The notes under the pieces were generated by a model. That model saw only the letters and a program-made list of their open reading frames with translations. It ran no database searches and was not told where the DNA came from. A stretch of DNA of 64,000 nt from CAZOWW01 sp964583765. Its GTDB lineage: Bacteria; Actinomycetota; Actinomycetes; Actinomycetales; Kineosporiaceae. Of this stretch, positions 25,777-35,318 are shown one piece after another. Location: contig CAZOWW010000011.1 of assembly GCA_964583765.1 (NCBI GenBank), positions 1 through 64,000 on the forward strand, in the 5' to 3' direction. The position numbers and the translations under genes are program-made. The stretch's first letter is position 1; each line of letters begins with the position of its first letter.

Positions 25777-26256
25777 TCAGGCCGCGCGCAGCGGCACCGG
25801 GGTGCCGGCGGTCGCGCCCGGGTAGGCGGCGACGACCTTGTTCATCTCAGCCTGGTAGTAGAGCTGCCCGAGGTGGAACACGAACATCAGCAGGAGACCG
25901 ACAACGCCGTTGCAGGTGGGAGCCAGGCCCGCGGCCCGCTGAGCGGCGGCAATCCGGTCACCGGTGCGCTTGATGCTGACGAACGGGGGGATGATCACGA
26001 TCCCGCCGAACATGAGCGTCAGCAGTGCCTTGGCCGGGTCGACCGAGGTTCGAGGGTTGAACTGAGTGTCTTTGTTGATCTTGTAGTACCAGACGAGGTT
26101 GTAGATCCCCAGAGTGACGATCGGCAGCAGCAGCCACACGACGATGGGGTTGCGGGACTTCGGCAGCGGGGAAGTCATGCCGCCCGGGGCCGGAGCTGCT
26201 CCAGGCATGGCCTCCGGGGTGGGGAATCCCGGTGCGGGGATGGTCGTGTCGGACAT
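25777..26256 (-). CDS. DUF4234 membrane protein
   Basis: 159 residues from ATG 26256 with GGAGAG six bases upstream. A Pro/Gly/Ala-rich N-terminus is followed by the DUF4234 pattern: NPIVVWLLLPIVTLGIYNLVWYYKINKD, then two further hydrophobic stretches with paired aromatic residues. These small inner-membrane proteins have no established function. It is monocistronic. Confidence 0.8.
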   Translation of the reverse strand: MSDTTIPAPGFPTPEAMPGAAPAPGGMTSPLPKSRNPIVVWLLLPIVTLGIYNLVWYYKINKDTQFNPRTSVDPAKALLTLMFGGIVIIPPFVSIKRTGDRIAAAQRAAGLAPTCNGVVGLLLMFVFHLGQLYYQAEMNKVVAAYPGATAGTPVPLRAA

Positions 26257-26430
26257 GGAGTTCTCTCCGATTCCACAGACGAGGACGGGCAAGGTGCTAC
26301 GCCTGTCTGCTCGTCAGTGCTGCGGACCGGATTGAGCCTCCGGGGCCGATCTCCCTCGGAGGAGGGACCGACCCGAGCGGGTGCACCCGGATTTGCCCGG
26401 CGGGAACGCTCCCCCCGCGACTGCGCCGAA

Positions 26431-26508
26431 CGAGGGATCCTGCCTCGAACGGGGCACGAGGGATCCTGCCTCGAACGGGGCACGAGGGACCCTGCCTCGA
26501 ACGGCGCA
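26431..26508. repeat. three perfect-period 26-bp tandem repeats
   Basis: Copies start at 26431, 26457 and 26483 (unit CGAGGGATCCTGCCTCGAAC plus six bases). The third copy differs at a few bases. Inside each copy CGAGG and CCTCG form a small hairpin. The cluster lies in the gap 26257-26515, just downstream of the GDSL-like gene, and may also act in 3' end formation. Confidence 0.85.
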
Positions 26509-26515
26509 GGCCTGT

Positions 26516-27142
26516 TCAGACGTCGGGGACCCCGAGCCAGGTGTGCCAGCCGCCGTGCAGCACGAGCCAGGCGATCAGCCCGTAGCCGACCTGTCCGGGG
26601 TGCACGCCGTCCGAGGCGGTGAGGTCGGTGAGCCAGTCGTCGTGGTTGACGAGCGGCGAGTAGGTGTCCACGAACGGAACCCGGCGGCGCTGGCAGACGT
26701 CGGCGAAGGCGTCGGAGAGCTCGCCGATCTGCTCGTTCAGGTGCGGGCTCAGGGTGGGGGGCGGTCCGACCACGAAGGTGGGCAGGGTACGTGCGGAGGC
26801 CTCGTCGAGGATGTTCGCCAGGTTGAGCCTGGAGCGTGCCATCGACACCGACTCGGTGAGGTCGGCGTGGCCGAGTCCGAGGACGAGGCGGGCGAGGGTC
26901 CCGGGCGAGTAGCGCCGACCCGTCTCCTCGCGCCAGCGGTCCACGAGTTGGCCGGTCGTCTCGCCCGGCACGCCGAGCGGCAGGACGACGATGGACTGCT
27001 CGTCCCGCGAGGTGCGGGCCGAGACCCGTCCGATCCACCCGAGCGCGCGCGGATCGCCCACCCCGACGACGAGGTCGTCACCGAGGACGCAGACGCGGCT
27101 CTCCGGGCGGCCCGCCGCGGTGCCGTCGAGGAAGTCGCTCAT
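26516..27142 (-). CDS. GDSL/SGNH-hydrolase-like protein with Asp in place of the catalytic Ser
   Basis: 208 residues from ATG 27142, overlapping the DUF6104 stop by 4 nt. The SGNH fold is visible: block I VLGDDLVVGVGDPRALGW (residues 20-37), the central helices, PTFVVGPPP, and the C-terminal DGVHPGQVGYGLIA with the Asp-x2-His dyad. The usual GDS is GDD (Asp23), so the nucleophile serine is missing although Asp and His remain. It may be a non-catalytic homologue or use different chemistry. No signal peptide. Confidence 0.75.
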   Translation of the reverse strand: MSDFLDGTAAGRPESRVCVLGDDLVVGVGDPRALGWIGRVSARTSRDEQSIVVLPLGVPGETTGQLVDRWREETGRRYSPGTLARLVLGLGHADLTESVSMARSRLNLANILDEASARTLPTFVVGPPPTLSPHLNEQIGELSDAFADVCQRRRVPFVDTYSPLVNHDDWLTDLTASDGVHPGQVGYGLIAWLVLHGGWHTWLGVPDV

Positions 27143-27312
27143 TCGTCGTCATCCAGCCTGGCGAGCCAGGTGGCCAGCCGGTCGACCGCCACCTCGAACT
27201 CCGGGTGCTCGTCCACGAAGGACCGCAGTCGCTCGGCCAGCCAGGCGAGGGTCACGTCCTCCTCGCCCCGGCGCTGGGCCAGCTCCTCGATGCCGCGGTC
27301 GGTGAAGTACAC
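27139..27312 (-). CDS. DUF6104 small protein
   Basis: 57 residues from GTG 27312, which has AGGAAG nine bases upstream; a GTG two codons earlier is too close to that site. The product starts YFTDRGIEEL after the initiator and ends LATWLARLDDDE, the signature of a widely conserved short actinobacterial family of unknown function. It is translationally coupled to the GDSL-like gene. Confidence 0.82.
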   Translation of the reverse strand: MYFTDRGIEELAQRRGEEDVTLAWLAERLRSFVDEHPEFEVAVDRLATWLARLDDDE

Positions 27313-27524
27313 GGGCACATTCTTCCTGACTGCGCCCCCGCGGACATCACCGACACGGCCACATCGGTCGGTCAGGGTCGTTGACAACCGATTCCGGACG
27401 GTCCAGGGCCGAGCCGGGACGCCTCGCCCGAGGGGACCGGTCGTCGCCCGCCGCCTGCTGCTGCGGTGTGCCCTCGGGATGTGTGCGCAGGTGTCGGGGC
27501 CTGCCTGAGGAGGGCAGCGGGCCG

Positions 27525-30500
27525 TCAGCGGGTGTAGGCCTGCGTGACGAGGGCCGCCTGTTCGGCCTGATGCTTGCGGGAGGACCCGGTGGCGGGGGAG
27601 GCGGAGGCCGGGCGGGACACCCGCAGCAGCCCTCGGCCGCGGAGCAGCTCCGGCAGGTTCATCGCCATGAACGACCACATGCCCTGGTTGGCCGGCTCCT
27701 CCTGCACCCACACGAGCTCGGCATCCGGGAACGGCGCGAGCGCGTCCTGCAGGGCCTGGCCGTCCAACGGGTACAGCTGCTCCAGGCGCACGATCGCGGT
27801 ACGCCGGTCCTCGCGCCGGCTCCGCTCGGCGACCAGGTCGTAGTAGATCTTTCCCGAGCACAGGAGCACGCGGTCGACGGACCGTCCGGCCGGTGCCTCG
27901 CCGAGAACCGTGCGGAAGCCGCCCGAGGTGAAGTCCGCCAGTTCGGAGGTGGCGGTCCGCAGCCGCAGCATCGACTTGGGCGTGAAGACGACCAGGGGAC
28001 GCCGCGGGCGGGTGTGGGCCTGCCGGCGCAACAGGTGGAAGTACGAGGCCGGGGTGGACGGGAAGGCCACCGTGAGGTTGTTCTCCGCGCAGAGCTGCAG
28101 GTAGCGCTCGATCCGGGCCGAGGAGTGGTCCGGCCCCTGGCCCTCCAGGCCGTGGGGCAGGAGCAGAACGACCGAGGACCGCTGCCCCCACTTCTGCTCC
28201 GAGGCGCAGATGAACTCGTCCATGATCGTCTGTGCGCCGTTCGCGAAGTCGCCGAACTGGGCCTCCCAGAGCACCAGGGCGTCGGGCCGTTCCACGGAGT
28301 AGCCGTACTCGAAGCCCATCGCGGCGAACTCGCTGAGCAGGGAGTCGTAGATCCAGAACTTCGCCTGGGCGGGGTCCAGTCCGGACAGGGGGGTCCACTC
28401 GGCCCCGGTCAGCTTGTCGATCAGCACGGCGTGCCGCTGCACGAACGTCCCTCGTCGGGTGTCCTGCCCGGCCAGGCGTACCGGTACGCCCTCCAGCAGC
28501 AGGGAACCGAGGGCGAGGAGTTCGGCGAACCCCCAGTCGACGCCGCCCTGCGTGGCCATCCTGGCCCGACGTTCCAGCAGCGGTCCCAACTTGGGGTGCA
28601 CGGTGAACTCCGGTGGCGGGGCGGTGTGGGCCGCGCCGATCCGGGCCAGCACCTCGGCGTCGACCGCCGTGCGGAAGGGGGCGTGGCTGCCGGCGTCCGA
28701 ACGCTGGGCCTGGGGCAGGTCCAGTCCGGCGGTGACCTCGCGGGGGCCGGTCTCCGCCACGGTGGAGGCGTCGCGGGTTTCGGTGAAGACGCGCTCGAGT
28801 TGCTCCTGGTAGTCGCGCAGGGCCTGCTCCGCGTCGGCCACGGTGATGTCGCCGCGGCCGACCAGCGCCTCGGTGTAGAGCTTGCGCACGCTGCGCTTGT
28901 TCTCGATCAGCCGGTACATGAGCGGCTGGGTCATGGACGGGTCGTCGCCCTCGTTGTGCCCGCGCCGCCGGTAGCAGACCAGGTCGATGACGACATCCTT
29001 GTCGAAGGCCATGCGGAACTCGAAGGCCAGACGTGCCACGCGCACGCAGGCCTGTGGGTCGTCCCCGTTCACGTGGAAGATCGGTGCCTGGATCATGCGG
29101 GCACCGTCCGTGCAGTAGACCGACGACCGGGAGGAGGCGGGGGCGGTGGTGAACCCGACCTGGTTGTTGATGACCACGTGCACGGTGCCACCGGTGCGGT
29201 AACCGCGCAGCTGGGACAGGTTGAGGGTCTCCGCGACCACGCCCTGGCCGGCGAAGGCGGCGTCACCGTGCAGGAGCACCGGCAGCACCGGGAAGAAGCT
29301 GCTGCCCCGGTTGAGCCGGTCCTGCTTGGCCCGCACGATGCCCTCGAGCACCGGGTTGACCGCCTCCAGGTGCGAGGGGTTCGCGGCCAGGTACACCTCG
29401 GTCGACTCGCCCGTGTCGGCGGTGAACCGTCCCTCGGTGCCCAGGTGGTACTTCACGTCGCCCGAGCCCTGCACGCTGCGGGGGTCCTGCACGCCCTCGA
29501 ACTCGCGGAAGATCTGCGCGTAGCTCTTGCCGGCGATGTTGGCGAGCACGTTGAGCCGGCCGCGGTGCGGCATGCCGATGCACACGGCCTCGAGTCCGCG
29601 CTGCGCGGCGGCGGTCAGCACCGCGTCGAGGAGCGGGATCACCGACTCGCCGCCCTCGAGGCTGAAGCGCTTCTGGCCCACGAACTTGGTCTGCAGGAAG
29701 GTCTCGAACGCCTCGGCCGCGTTCAGCCGGCGCAGGATCCGCAGCTGTTCGGCGGGGGAGGGGCGCGGGTCGGCGTCCGGCCGTTCGATCCGCTCCTGCA
29801 GCCAGCGTCGTTGCTCCGGGTCCTGGATGTGCATGTACTCCACACCCACGGTGCGGCAGTAGGAGTTGCGCAGCGCCCCCAGGATGTGGCGCAGCGGCAT
29901 CACCGGGCGGCCGCCGAAGCCGCCGGTGGGGAACTCCCGGTCCAGGTCCCACAGGGTCAGGCCGTGCGAGGTGACGTCGAGGTCGGGGTGCCGGCGTTGC
30001 CGGTAGACCAGGGGATCGGTGTCCGCCATCAGGTGCCCGCGCACGCGGTAGGCGTGGATCAGGTCCTGCACGCGGGAGGTCTTGTTGACCTGGTCGTCGT
30101 GCGAGACCGAGATGTCCCGCACCCACCGGATGGGCTCGTAGGGCAGGCGCAGGGCGGAGAAGATCCGGTCGTAGAAACCGTCCTCGCCCAGGAGTTTGGC
30201 GTGCACGATCCGCAGGAACTCCCCGGAGTGCGCGCCCTGGATGATCCGGTGGTCGTAGGTGGAGGTCAGGGTGAGGATCTTGCTGACCGCGAGCCGGGCC
30301 AGGGTCTCCGCCGCGGCGCCCTGGTACTCGGCCGGGTACTCCATGGCCCCGACGCCGATGATCGCGCCCTGCCCGGCGAGCAGGCGGGGCACCGAGTGCA
30401 CCGTGCCGATCGTGCCCGGGTTCGTGAGGGTGATCGTGGTGCCCGCGAAGTCGTCCGCGCCGAGCCGTCCGGACCGCGTGCGGCGCAGGACGTCCTCGTA

Positions 30501-31349
30501 GGCCGCCCAGAACTGCCCGAAGTCGAGCCGCTCGCACCCCTTGATGTTGGGCACGAGCAGTTGGCGGGTGCCGTCCGGTCGGGCGAGGTCGACCGCGACC
30601 CCGAGGTTCACCTGCCCGGGGCGCACCACGGTGGGGACGCCGTCCCGCTCGGCATAGGCCTGGTTGAGCTCGGGGATCGCGGCCAGTGCCTCGACGACGG
30701 CGTAGCCGATCAGGTGGGTGAACGAGACCTTCCCGCCCCGGGAACGCGCGAGGTGGTTGTTGATCACGATTCGGTTGTCCACCAGCAGCTTGGCCGGGAC
30801 GGCCCGCACGCTGGTGGCCGTGGGGACGCTGAGGCTCGCCTCCATGTTGGCCACGACACGCGCTGCCGGCCCCCGCAACCGCTGGTACTCGACGGTCGGC
30901 TCCGTCGGGGCCTCGGTCCGGTGGGGGGCGGGGTCGCGCAGCAGAGCTGCAGCGAGTCCGGTGGGTGCCGTCCCCGTGGTCGGGGGCCGCCCGCCCTCCA
31001 CCGTGCCCTCGGCCGCGGCAGGGCTGTTGGCCGCAGCCGGGCCGTGGGTCGCGGCAGGGGCGTGGGTCGGTGCCGTGCCATCGGTGGGTGCGGCGCCGTT
31101 GGTCGGCGGCAGCGCCGGGGACGGTGCGCCGGAACCGGGGTGGACGCCGCCGGGCGGGGTGACGGTCCGGAGTTCCGCCGGACGGTAGTCGGCGAAGAAC
31201 TCCCACCAGGCGGGGTCCACCGACTCCCGGTCGCGGAGGAACTGCTCGTAGAGCTCGTCGACCAGCCACTCGTTGGGACCGAACTCCCGGTGCGGCCGGA
31301 CGGGCGACGACGAGTGCGACACGGCGGGGACCGCCTCCTCGGGACACAC
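27525..31349 (-). CDS. kgd: multifunctional 2-oxoglutarate metabolism enzyme (2-oxoglutarate decarboxylase / dehydrogenase E1-E2)
   Basis: 1274 residues from GTG 31349 (GGAGAGG 7 nt upstream; GTG 31322 is an alternative). The N-terminal segment NEWLVDELYEQFLRD is followed by an Ala/Pro/Thr linker. An E2 succinyltransferase domain with STYDHRIIQGAHSGEF near residue 364 comes next, then a thiamine-diphosphate E1 domain with GMPHRGRLNVLANIAG near 595, GDAAFAGQGVVAETLN near 693 and the cofactor stretch VINNQVGFTT. This E2-E1 fusion without lipoyl domain is unique to actinobacteria. It feeds the TCA cycle and is usually controlled by the FHA protein GarA/OdhI, which is not in the window. Confidence 0.96.
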   Translation of the reverse strand: MCPEEAVPAVSHSSSPVRPHREFGPNEWLVDELYEQFLRDRESVDPAWWEFFADYRPAELRTVTPPGGVHPGSGAPSPALPPTNGAAPTDGTAPTHAPAATHGPAAANSPAAAEGTVEGGRPPTTGTAPTGLAAALLRDPAPHRTEAPTEPTVEYQRLRGPAARVVANMEASLSVPTATSVRAVPAKLLVDNRIVINNHLARSRGGKVSFTHLIGYAVVEALAAIPELNQAYAERDGVPTVVRPGQVNLGVAVDLARPDGTRQLLVPNIKGCERLDFGQFWAAYEDVLRRTRSGRLGADDFAGTTITLTNPGTIGTVHSVPRLLAGQGAIIGVGAMEYPAEYQGAAAETLARLAVSKILTLTSTYDHRIIQGAHSGEFLRIVHAKLLGEDGFYDRIFSALRLPYEPIRWVRDISVSHDDQVNKTSRVQDLIHAYRVRGHLMADTDPLVYRQRRHPDLDVTSHGLTLWDLDREFPTGGFGGRPVMPLRHILGALRNSYCRTVGVEYMHIQDPEQRRWLQERIERPDADPRPSPAEQLRILRRLNAAEAFETFLQTKFVGQKRFSLEGGESVIPLLDAVLTAAAQRGLEAVCIGMPHRGRLNVLANIAGKSYAQIFREFEGVQDPRSVQGSGDVKYHLGTEGRFTADTGESTEVYLAANPSHLEAVNPVLEGIVRAKQDRLNRGSSFFPVLPVLLHGDAAFAGQGVVAETLNLSQLRGYRTGGTVHVVINNQVGFTTAPASSRSSVYCTDGARMIQAPIFHVNGDDPQACVRVARLAFEFRMAFDKDVVIDLVCYRRRGHNEGDDPSMTQPLMYRLIENKRSVRKLYTEALVGRGDITVADAEQALRDYQEQLERVFTETRDASTVAETGPREVTAGLDLPQAQRSDAGSHAPFRTAVDAEVLARIGAAHTAPPPEFTVHPKLGPLLERRARMATQGGVDWGFAELLALGSLLLEGVPVRLAGQDTRRGTFVQRHAVLIDKLTGAEWTPLSGLDPAQAKFWIYDSLLSEFAAMGFEYGYSVERPDALVLWEAQFGDFANGAQTIMDEFICASEQKWGQRSSVVLLLPHGLEGQGPDHSSARIERYLQLCAENNLTVAFPSTPASYFHLLRRQAHTRPRRPLVVFTPKSMLRLRTATSELADFTSGGFRTVLGEAPAGRSVDRVLLCSGKIYYDLVAERSRREDRRTAIVRLEQLYPLDGQALQDALAPFPDAELVWVQEEPANQGMWSFMAMNLPELLRGRGLLRVSRPASASPATGSSRKHQAEQAALVTQAYTR

Positions 31350-31445
31350 GTGCGGGCCTCTCCACGCTAACCGCGGGTCCCGAACCCCGCCTCGCGGAAG
31401 ACCGCCGCGACCCCGCAGCGGGAGGAGCGTGCGGTGAACGGCCGC

Positions 31446-32312
31446 TCAGCTGATGTCGCGGCGCAAGGTCGTGATCAGGCCGAATGCGGCGAAGACCAGC
31501 CCGTAGCCGAGCAGCACCAACGAGCCGCCCCACCACGGCAGGTAGTGCACGCTCGAGTTCGTGGTGTCGTCGGTCACGATCGCCGAGGACGCCGGGCCGG
31601 GAAGGTAGGGCGCGATGTCCCGACCCACGGGGATCGCGGACAACGCCAGCACGAGGATGCCCTCGACCATGAGGTGCCAGCTGAGCGCCGTCACCAGCGC
31701 GGCGACCTGGTTGCGGATGAGCGTGCCGACGCCGACCCCGACCACTGCCCAGACCGCGGTGCCGGGGAAGGTCAGCACGATGGTGCGCAGCACGCCGTCC
31801 GCGGCGAGGCCCGGCCCGTAGTTGCGGGCGGCCAGGACCACCATCGCGGTGGCCCCGCCGACCGCGAGGAGTGCCGCGGCGGCGAGCACGGCCTGGACCA
31901 CCTGGGCGCCGATCTTGGCGACGACGAGTTGCACCCGTCGGGGCGCCGCGAGGAGCGAGGGGGTGATGGTCTGGTAACGGAACTCCCCGGTCATCGCCAG
32001 CACCCCGAGGGCGAGGGCCACGGTCGACGCGATGCTGAAGGGCAGACCGTAGATCGTGCGCAGGGTTCCGGGGTCGCTCGGCGCCGGGGTGGACGGCTTG
32101 CTCTGCCCGTTGAAGGTCATCCCGGCGGTGACGGTGATCAGCACGGTGAGGGCGAGCACGGCGACCGCGGCCACGAGCACGGTGATCCAGCCGGTCCGGG
32201 TGGTGCGCAACTTGAGCAGTTCGGCCCGCAGCAGCCGGCCGGGCCAGGCCGGTGCCGCCACAGGCTGGGGCGCGCCGGCCGGGGGCGCGGTCGCGGTCTC
32301 GGGGACGGTCAT
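31446..32312 (-). CDS. ABC-2 type exporter permease
   Basis: 288 residues. ATG 32312 overlaps the ATPase gene stop (ATGA). It has six hydrophobic helices, the first after LLRAELLKLRTTR, a typical ABC-2 entry motif. The ALGVLAMTGEFRYQTITPSLLAAPRR segment near residue 105 is seen in permeases for antibiotics, lantibiotics or cell-envelope lipids. Partner of the preceding ATPase. Confidence 0.85.
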   Translation of the reverse strand: MTVPETATAPPAGAPQPVAAPAWPGRLLRAELLKLRTTRTGWITVLVAAVAVLALTVLITVTAGMTFNGQSKPSTPAPSDPGTLRTIYGLPFSIASTVALALGVLAMTGEFRYQTITPSLLAAPRRVQLVVAKIGAQVVQAVLAAAALLAVGGATAMVVLAARNYGPGLAADGVLRTIVLTFPGTAVWAVVGVGVGTLIRNQVAALVTALSWHLMVEGILVLALSAIPVGRDIAPYLPGPASSAIVTDDTTNSSVHYLPWWGGSLVLLGYGLVFAAFGLITTLRRDIS

Positions 32313-33295
32313 GCCGGAGTCCCTTCGGCGTTCTGGTGGGCGGAGGTCACGGGGTGCGGACCGGGCGTCTGTCCCTCGGCCGGCGGTCCCTCGACGAGGC
32401 GCAGGAAGGTGCCCTCCAGATCCTCGCTCTCCTGGTGCAGTTCGTGCAGTTCGATCCGGGACTCGTGGGCCAGGTGCCCGACGGTCGCCGCGGTCGTGTC
32501 GAGGGCGGTCAGCAGGTGGGGTTGCGCTCCCGGCCGGGTGCCGATTCCGGCCATCCGGAGCACCTCGGCGAGGCGCGCGGACTCAGGGGCGGCGATCCGC
32601 ACGGTGCTGCCCGTGGCGAGGGCGGACAGCGGCGCCTGCCGGAGCAGCCGGCCGTGGGCGATGATGATCACGTCGTCCACGGTCTGCTGGACCTCGGACA
32701 GCACATGGCTGGAGACGAGCACCGTGCGTCCCTGGCCGGCCAGGGCGCGCAGCAGGGTGCGGAGCCAGGCGATGCCCTCGGGATCGAGCCCGTTGGAGGG
32801 CTCGTCGAGCACGAGCACTCCGGGGTCGCCGAGGAGCGCGGTGGCCAGGGCCAACCGCTGCCGCATACCGAGGGAGTAGGTACCGACGCGTCGCCGAGCC
32901 GCCGGGGTCAGCCCGACGAGGGCGAGCAGTTCGTCGATCCGTCCCGTGCCGAGACCGGCCGCGGTGGCCTGCACCCGCAGGTGGTTCCGGGCGCTCCGTC
33001 CGGGGTGGAAGTTGCTGGCCTCCAGGACGGCGCCCACCGTGCGCAGCGGGGCGGGTAGTTCGCGGTATGCCCGGCCGCCGAAGGTGGCGCTTCCCGCGGT
33101 GGCCGTGACCAGGCCGAGCAGCATCCGCAGGGTCGTCGTCTTGCCGGCCCCGTTGGGACCGAGGAAGCCCGTGACGCGCCCCGGTTCGATCCGGGCGGTC
33201 AGGTCCTGCACCGCCGCGACGTTCCCGAACCTCTTCGACAGGTTCCGGAGTTCGATGACCCGAGGGTCCCCTCCGGTCCCGGGAGTGTCGCCCAT
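32309..33295 (-). CDS. ABC-2 type exporter ATPase (DrrA/CcmA-like)
   Basis: 328 residues from ATG 33295, with AAGGAG five bases upstream. Walker A is GPNGAGKTTT near residue 53, the signature SLGMRQRLALATALLG and Walker B VLVLDEPSNGLDPEG. The C-terminal regulatory segment (about 220-328) is typical of DrrA-like drug exporters. It is divergent from guaB1. Substrate unknown; self-resistance or lipid export are common roles for the family. Confidence 0.88.
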   Translation of the reverse strand: MGDTPGTGGDPRVIELRNLSKRFGNVAAVQDLTARIEPGRVTGFLGPNGAGKTTTLRMLLGLVTATAGSATFGGRAYRELPAPLRTVGAVLEASNFHPGRSARNHLRVQATAAGLGTGRIDELLALVGLTPAARRRVGTYSLGMRQRLALATALLGDPGVLVLDEPSNGLDPEGIAWLRTLLRALAGQGRTVLVSSHVLSEVQQTVDDVIIIAHGRLLRQAPLSALATGSTVRIAAPESARLAEVLRMAGIGTRPGAQPHLLTALDTTAATVGHLAHESRIELHELHQESEDLEGTFLRLVEGPPAEGQTPGPHPVTSAHQNAEGTPA

Positions 33296-33574
33296 GGGCC
33301 CTCCTTGCGGTGCTGCGGCATCCTGTGTGCAGGCTGTCCCGTACGTGGGCCATGGTCGCACCTCCGGCCCCGCCGCCGGGGTCACGGTAGCGAGCACGGT
33401 CGTGGACGACGAGTCGCCGCGCCCCGTGACCCGGGTGAGGTGGCGATCGTCACCCGGTACGGCGAGCCCGGCGCCTCTGCACGACGAACGGCAACCATTC
33501 GCCGTACGTTCCCGACGAGCCCCGCAGCTTCCCCGAGTACGAGACCGACAGCCTTCCCGACGAGACGAGGTCCG
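33296..33574. other. divergent promoter region between the ABC exporter and guaB1
   Basis: A 279-bp gap. A short repeated word TTCCCGACGAG occurs near 33510 and 33554. No operator or gene is recognised. Confidence 0.35.
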
Positions 33575-35023
33575 GTGCGTTTTCTCGACGAGGTCCGTCC
33601 CCGGCACGACCTCACCTACTCCGATGTCTTCCTGGTCCCCTCACCGTCCACCGTCGTCTCCCGCCTCGACGTCGACCTGACCACCGAGGACGGCACCGGC
33701 AGCACGATCCCGTTGGTGGCGGCCAACATGACCGCGGTGACCGGGCGCCGGATGGCCGAGACCATGGCGCGGCGGGGTGGTCTGGCCGTTCTCCCCCAGG
33801 ACGTGCCGATCGAGGTGGTCGCGGACGTGGTGGCCACGGTCAAGCGGTGCCACCCCGTCCTGGAGACGCCGTTGGCGGTGCGCCCGGACGGGACCGTACT
33901 CGACGCGCTGCACCTGATCCCCAAGCGTGCCCACGGCGCGGTCGTCGTGGTCGACGACGGGAGACCGGTGGGGGTGGTGACCGAGGACGACTGCCGGGGG
34001 GTCGACCGCTTCACGCAGTTGCGCGAGGTGATGTCGCCGGACCCGCTGACCCTGGACGCGGAGCTGGTCGAGCAGCCGGACGGCCTGCGGGCGGCCTTCG
34101 AGATCCTGCATGCGGCCCGGCGCTGGTTCGCCCCCGTGGTGCGTGCCGGACAGCTCGCCGGGGTGCTCACCCGCACCGGGGCGCTGCGGTCGACCATCTA
34201 CCCGCCCGGGGTGGGGACCGACGGGCGCCTGCGCATCGGCGTGGCGGTGGGCATCAACGGTGACATCGCCGCGCGCGCCCGCGCCATCCTCGATCTCGGT
34301 GCCGACTGCCTCGTCGTGGACACCGCGCACGGGCACCAGGAGCGCATGACGGAGGCCCTGCGCCTGGTGCGCGCCCTCGACCCGACGGTGCCGGTCGTGG
34401 CGGGCAATGTGGTGACCGCCGCGGCCACCCGGGACCTGATCCGGGCCGGGGCGGACATTGTGAAGGTGGGGATCGGCTCGGGTGCCATGTGCACCACGCG
34501 CATGATGACGGCGGTCGGTCGGCCGCAGTTCTCGGCGGTGCTCGAGTGCGTCGAGGCCGCCCGCGAGCTGGGCGGCTGGGTCTGGGCGGACGGCGGGGTG
34601 CGCCATCCGCGGGACGTCGCGCTCGCCCTCGCCGCCGGGGCCAGCCAGGTGATGATCGGCTCGTGGTTCGCGGGCACCTTCGAGAGCCCCGGCGACCTGC
34701 TCTACGACGAGCAGGGCCGCGCCTACAAGGAGAGTTTCGGCATGGCCTCGGCCCGGGCGGTGCGGGCCCGCACCCGCGCGGAGGGTCCGTTCGAACGGGC
34801 CCGCAAGGGACTCTTCGAGGAGGGGATCTCCAGCTCGAGGATGTACCTGGATCGGCAGCGCCCCGGTGTCGAGGATCTGCTGGATCACATCACCTCCGGG
34901 GTCCGCAGCGCCTGCACCTATGTGGGCGGCTCCTGTCTGGCGGAACTGCGGGAACGGGCGGTGGTCGGGGTGCAGTCGGGCGCGGGATTCGAGGAGGGAA
35001 GGGCCCTGCCTCGGGGCTGGTGA
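33575..35023 (+). CDS. guaB1: GuaB1-family IMP dehydrogenase-like enzyme (probable GMP reductase)
   Basis: 482 residues from GTG 33575. A TIM barrel of the IMPDH/GMPR superfamily carries two inserted CBS domains (about residues 95-210). Barrel motifs are VDTAHGHQERM, VVAGNVVT, and the catalytic loop VGIGSGAMCTTRMM with Cys near residue 307. The GuaB1 group was shown in mycobacteria to be a CBS-containing GMP reductase rather than a true IMP dehydrogenase, so purine salvage (GMP to IMP, NADPH-dependent) is the best guess here. Confidence 0.9.
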   Translation: MRFLDEVRPRHDLTYSDVFLVPSPSTVVSRLDVDLTTEDGTGSTIPLVAANMTAVTGRRMAETMARRGGLAVLPQDVPIEVVADVVATVKRCHPVLETPLAVRPDGTVLDALHLIPKRAHGAVVVVDDGRPVGVVTEDDCRGVDRFTQLREVMSPDPLTLDAELVEQPDGLRAAFEILHAARRWFAPVVRAGQLAGVLTRTGALRSTIYPPGVGTDGRLRIGVAVGINGDIAARARAILDLGADCLVVDTAHGHQERMTEALRLVRALDPTVPVVAGNVVTAAATRDLIRAGADIVKVGIGSGAMCTTRMMTAVGRPQFSAVLECVEAARELGGWVWADGGVRHPRDVALALAAGASQVMIGSWFAGTFESPGDLLYDEQGRAYKESFGMASARAVRARTRAEGPFERARKGLFEEGISSSRMYLDRQRPGVEDLLDHITSGVRSACTYVGGSCLAELRERAVVGVQSGAGFEEGRALPRGW

Positions 35024-35318
35024 TCCCCGTGCGGTCGAGTGTCTCCGTTCCTGTCACTCTCCGGAGTCGTCAAGGGTCTGACTGTGTGCCATTCGGGTGG
35101 TTCTTCGGCGGGCCTGCCGCATGGAGCGGCCGCGGTGCGTGAACCTGATGCCTCCGGAAGGTGGCTACAGGGTTACTCCGGGCTTGCTCGACACGCCGGG
35201 CGAGGCTTGCGGGGGTCCGGGTCGTCACCTTTATAGTTCCGTGACCTTACGCCGGGGCCGAGGTGCCCTGGTGACCAGCAAGACACACACCGTCACGACA
35301 GGGCCGCAGGAGGGTGCA
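35024..35318. promoter_or_regulatory. long leader region upstream of the M15 peptidase, with candidate -10
   Basis: About 295 bp. TATAGT at 35232-35237, unusually AT-rich for this DNA, is the best -10; TTGCGG lies upstream with a long 19-base spacer. Transcripts would carry a leader of about 80 nt. AGGAGG at 35308-35313 is the peptidase ribosome-binding site. I examined it for a c-di-AMP riboswitch and did not find one. Confidence 0.4.

Noticed and set aside
26431..26508. CRISPR array
   Set aside because: Units are directly tandem with no unique spacers, and no cas gene is present. The same applies to the other repeat clusters.
27381..31370. 1329-codon plus-strand frame opposite kgd
   Set aside because: Mirror frame of kgd with no recognisable domain or ribosome-binding site.
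35024..35318. Possible c-di-AMP (ydaO) riboswitch ahead of the M15 peptidase
   Set aside because: Scattered similarity (GTGAACC, AGGGTTACTC) exists, but the conserved GGGGAACC and GUCAGCUAACC-type cores are missing.
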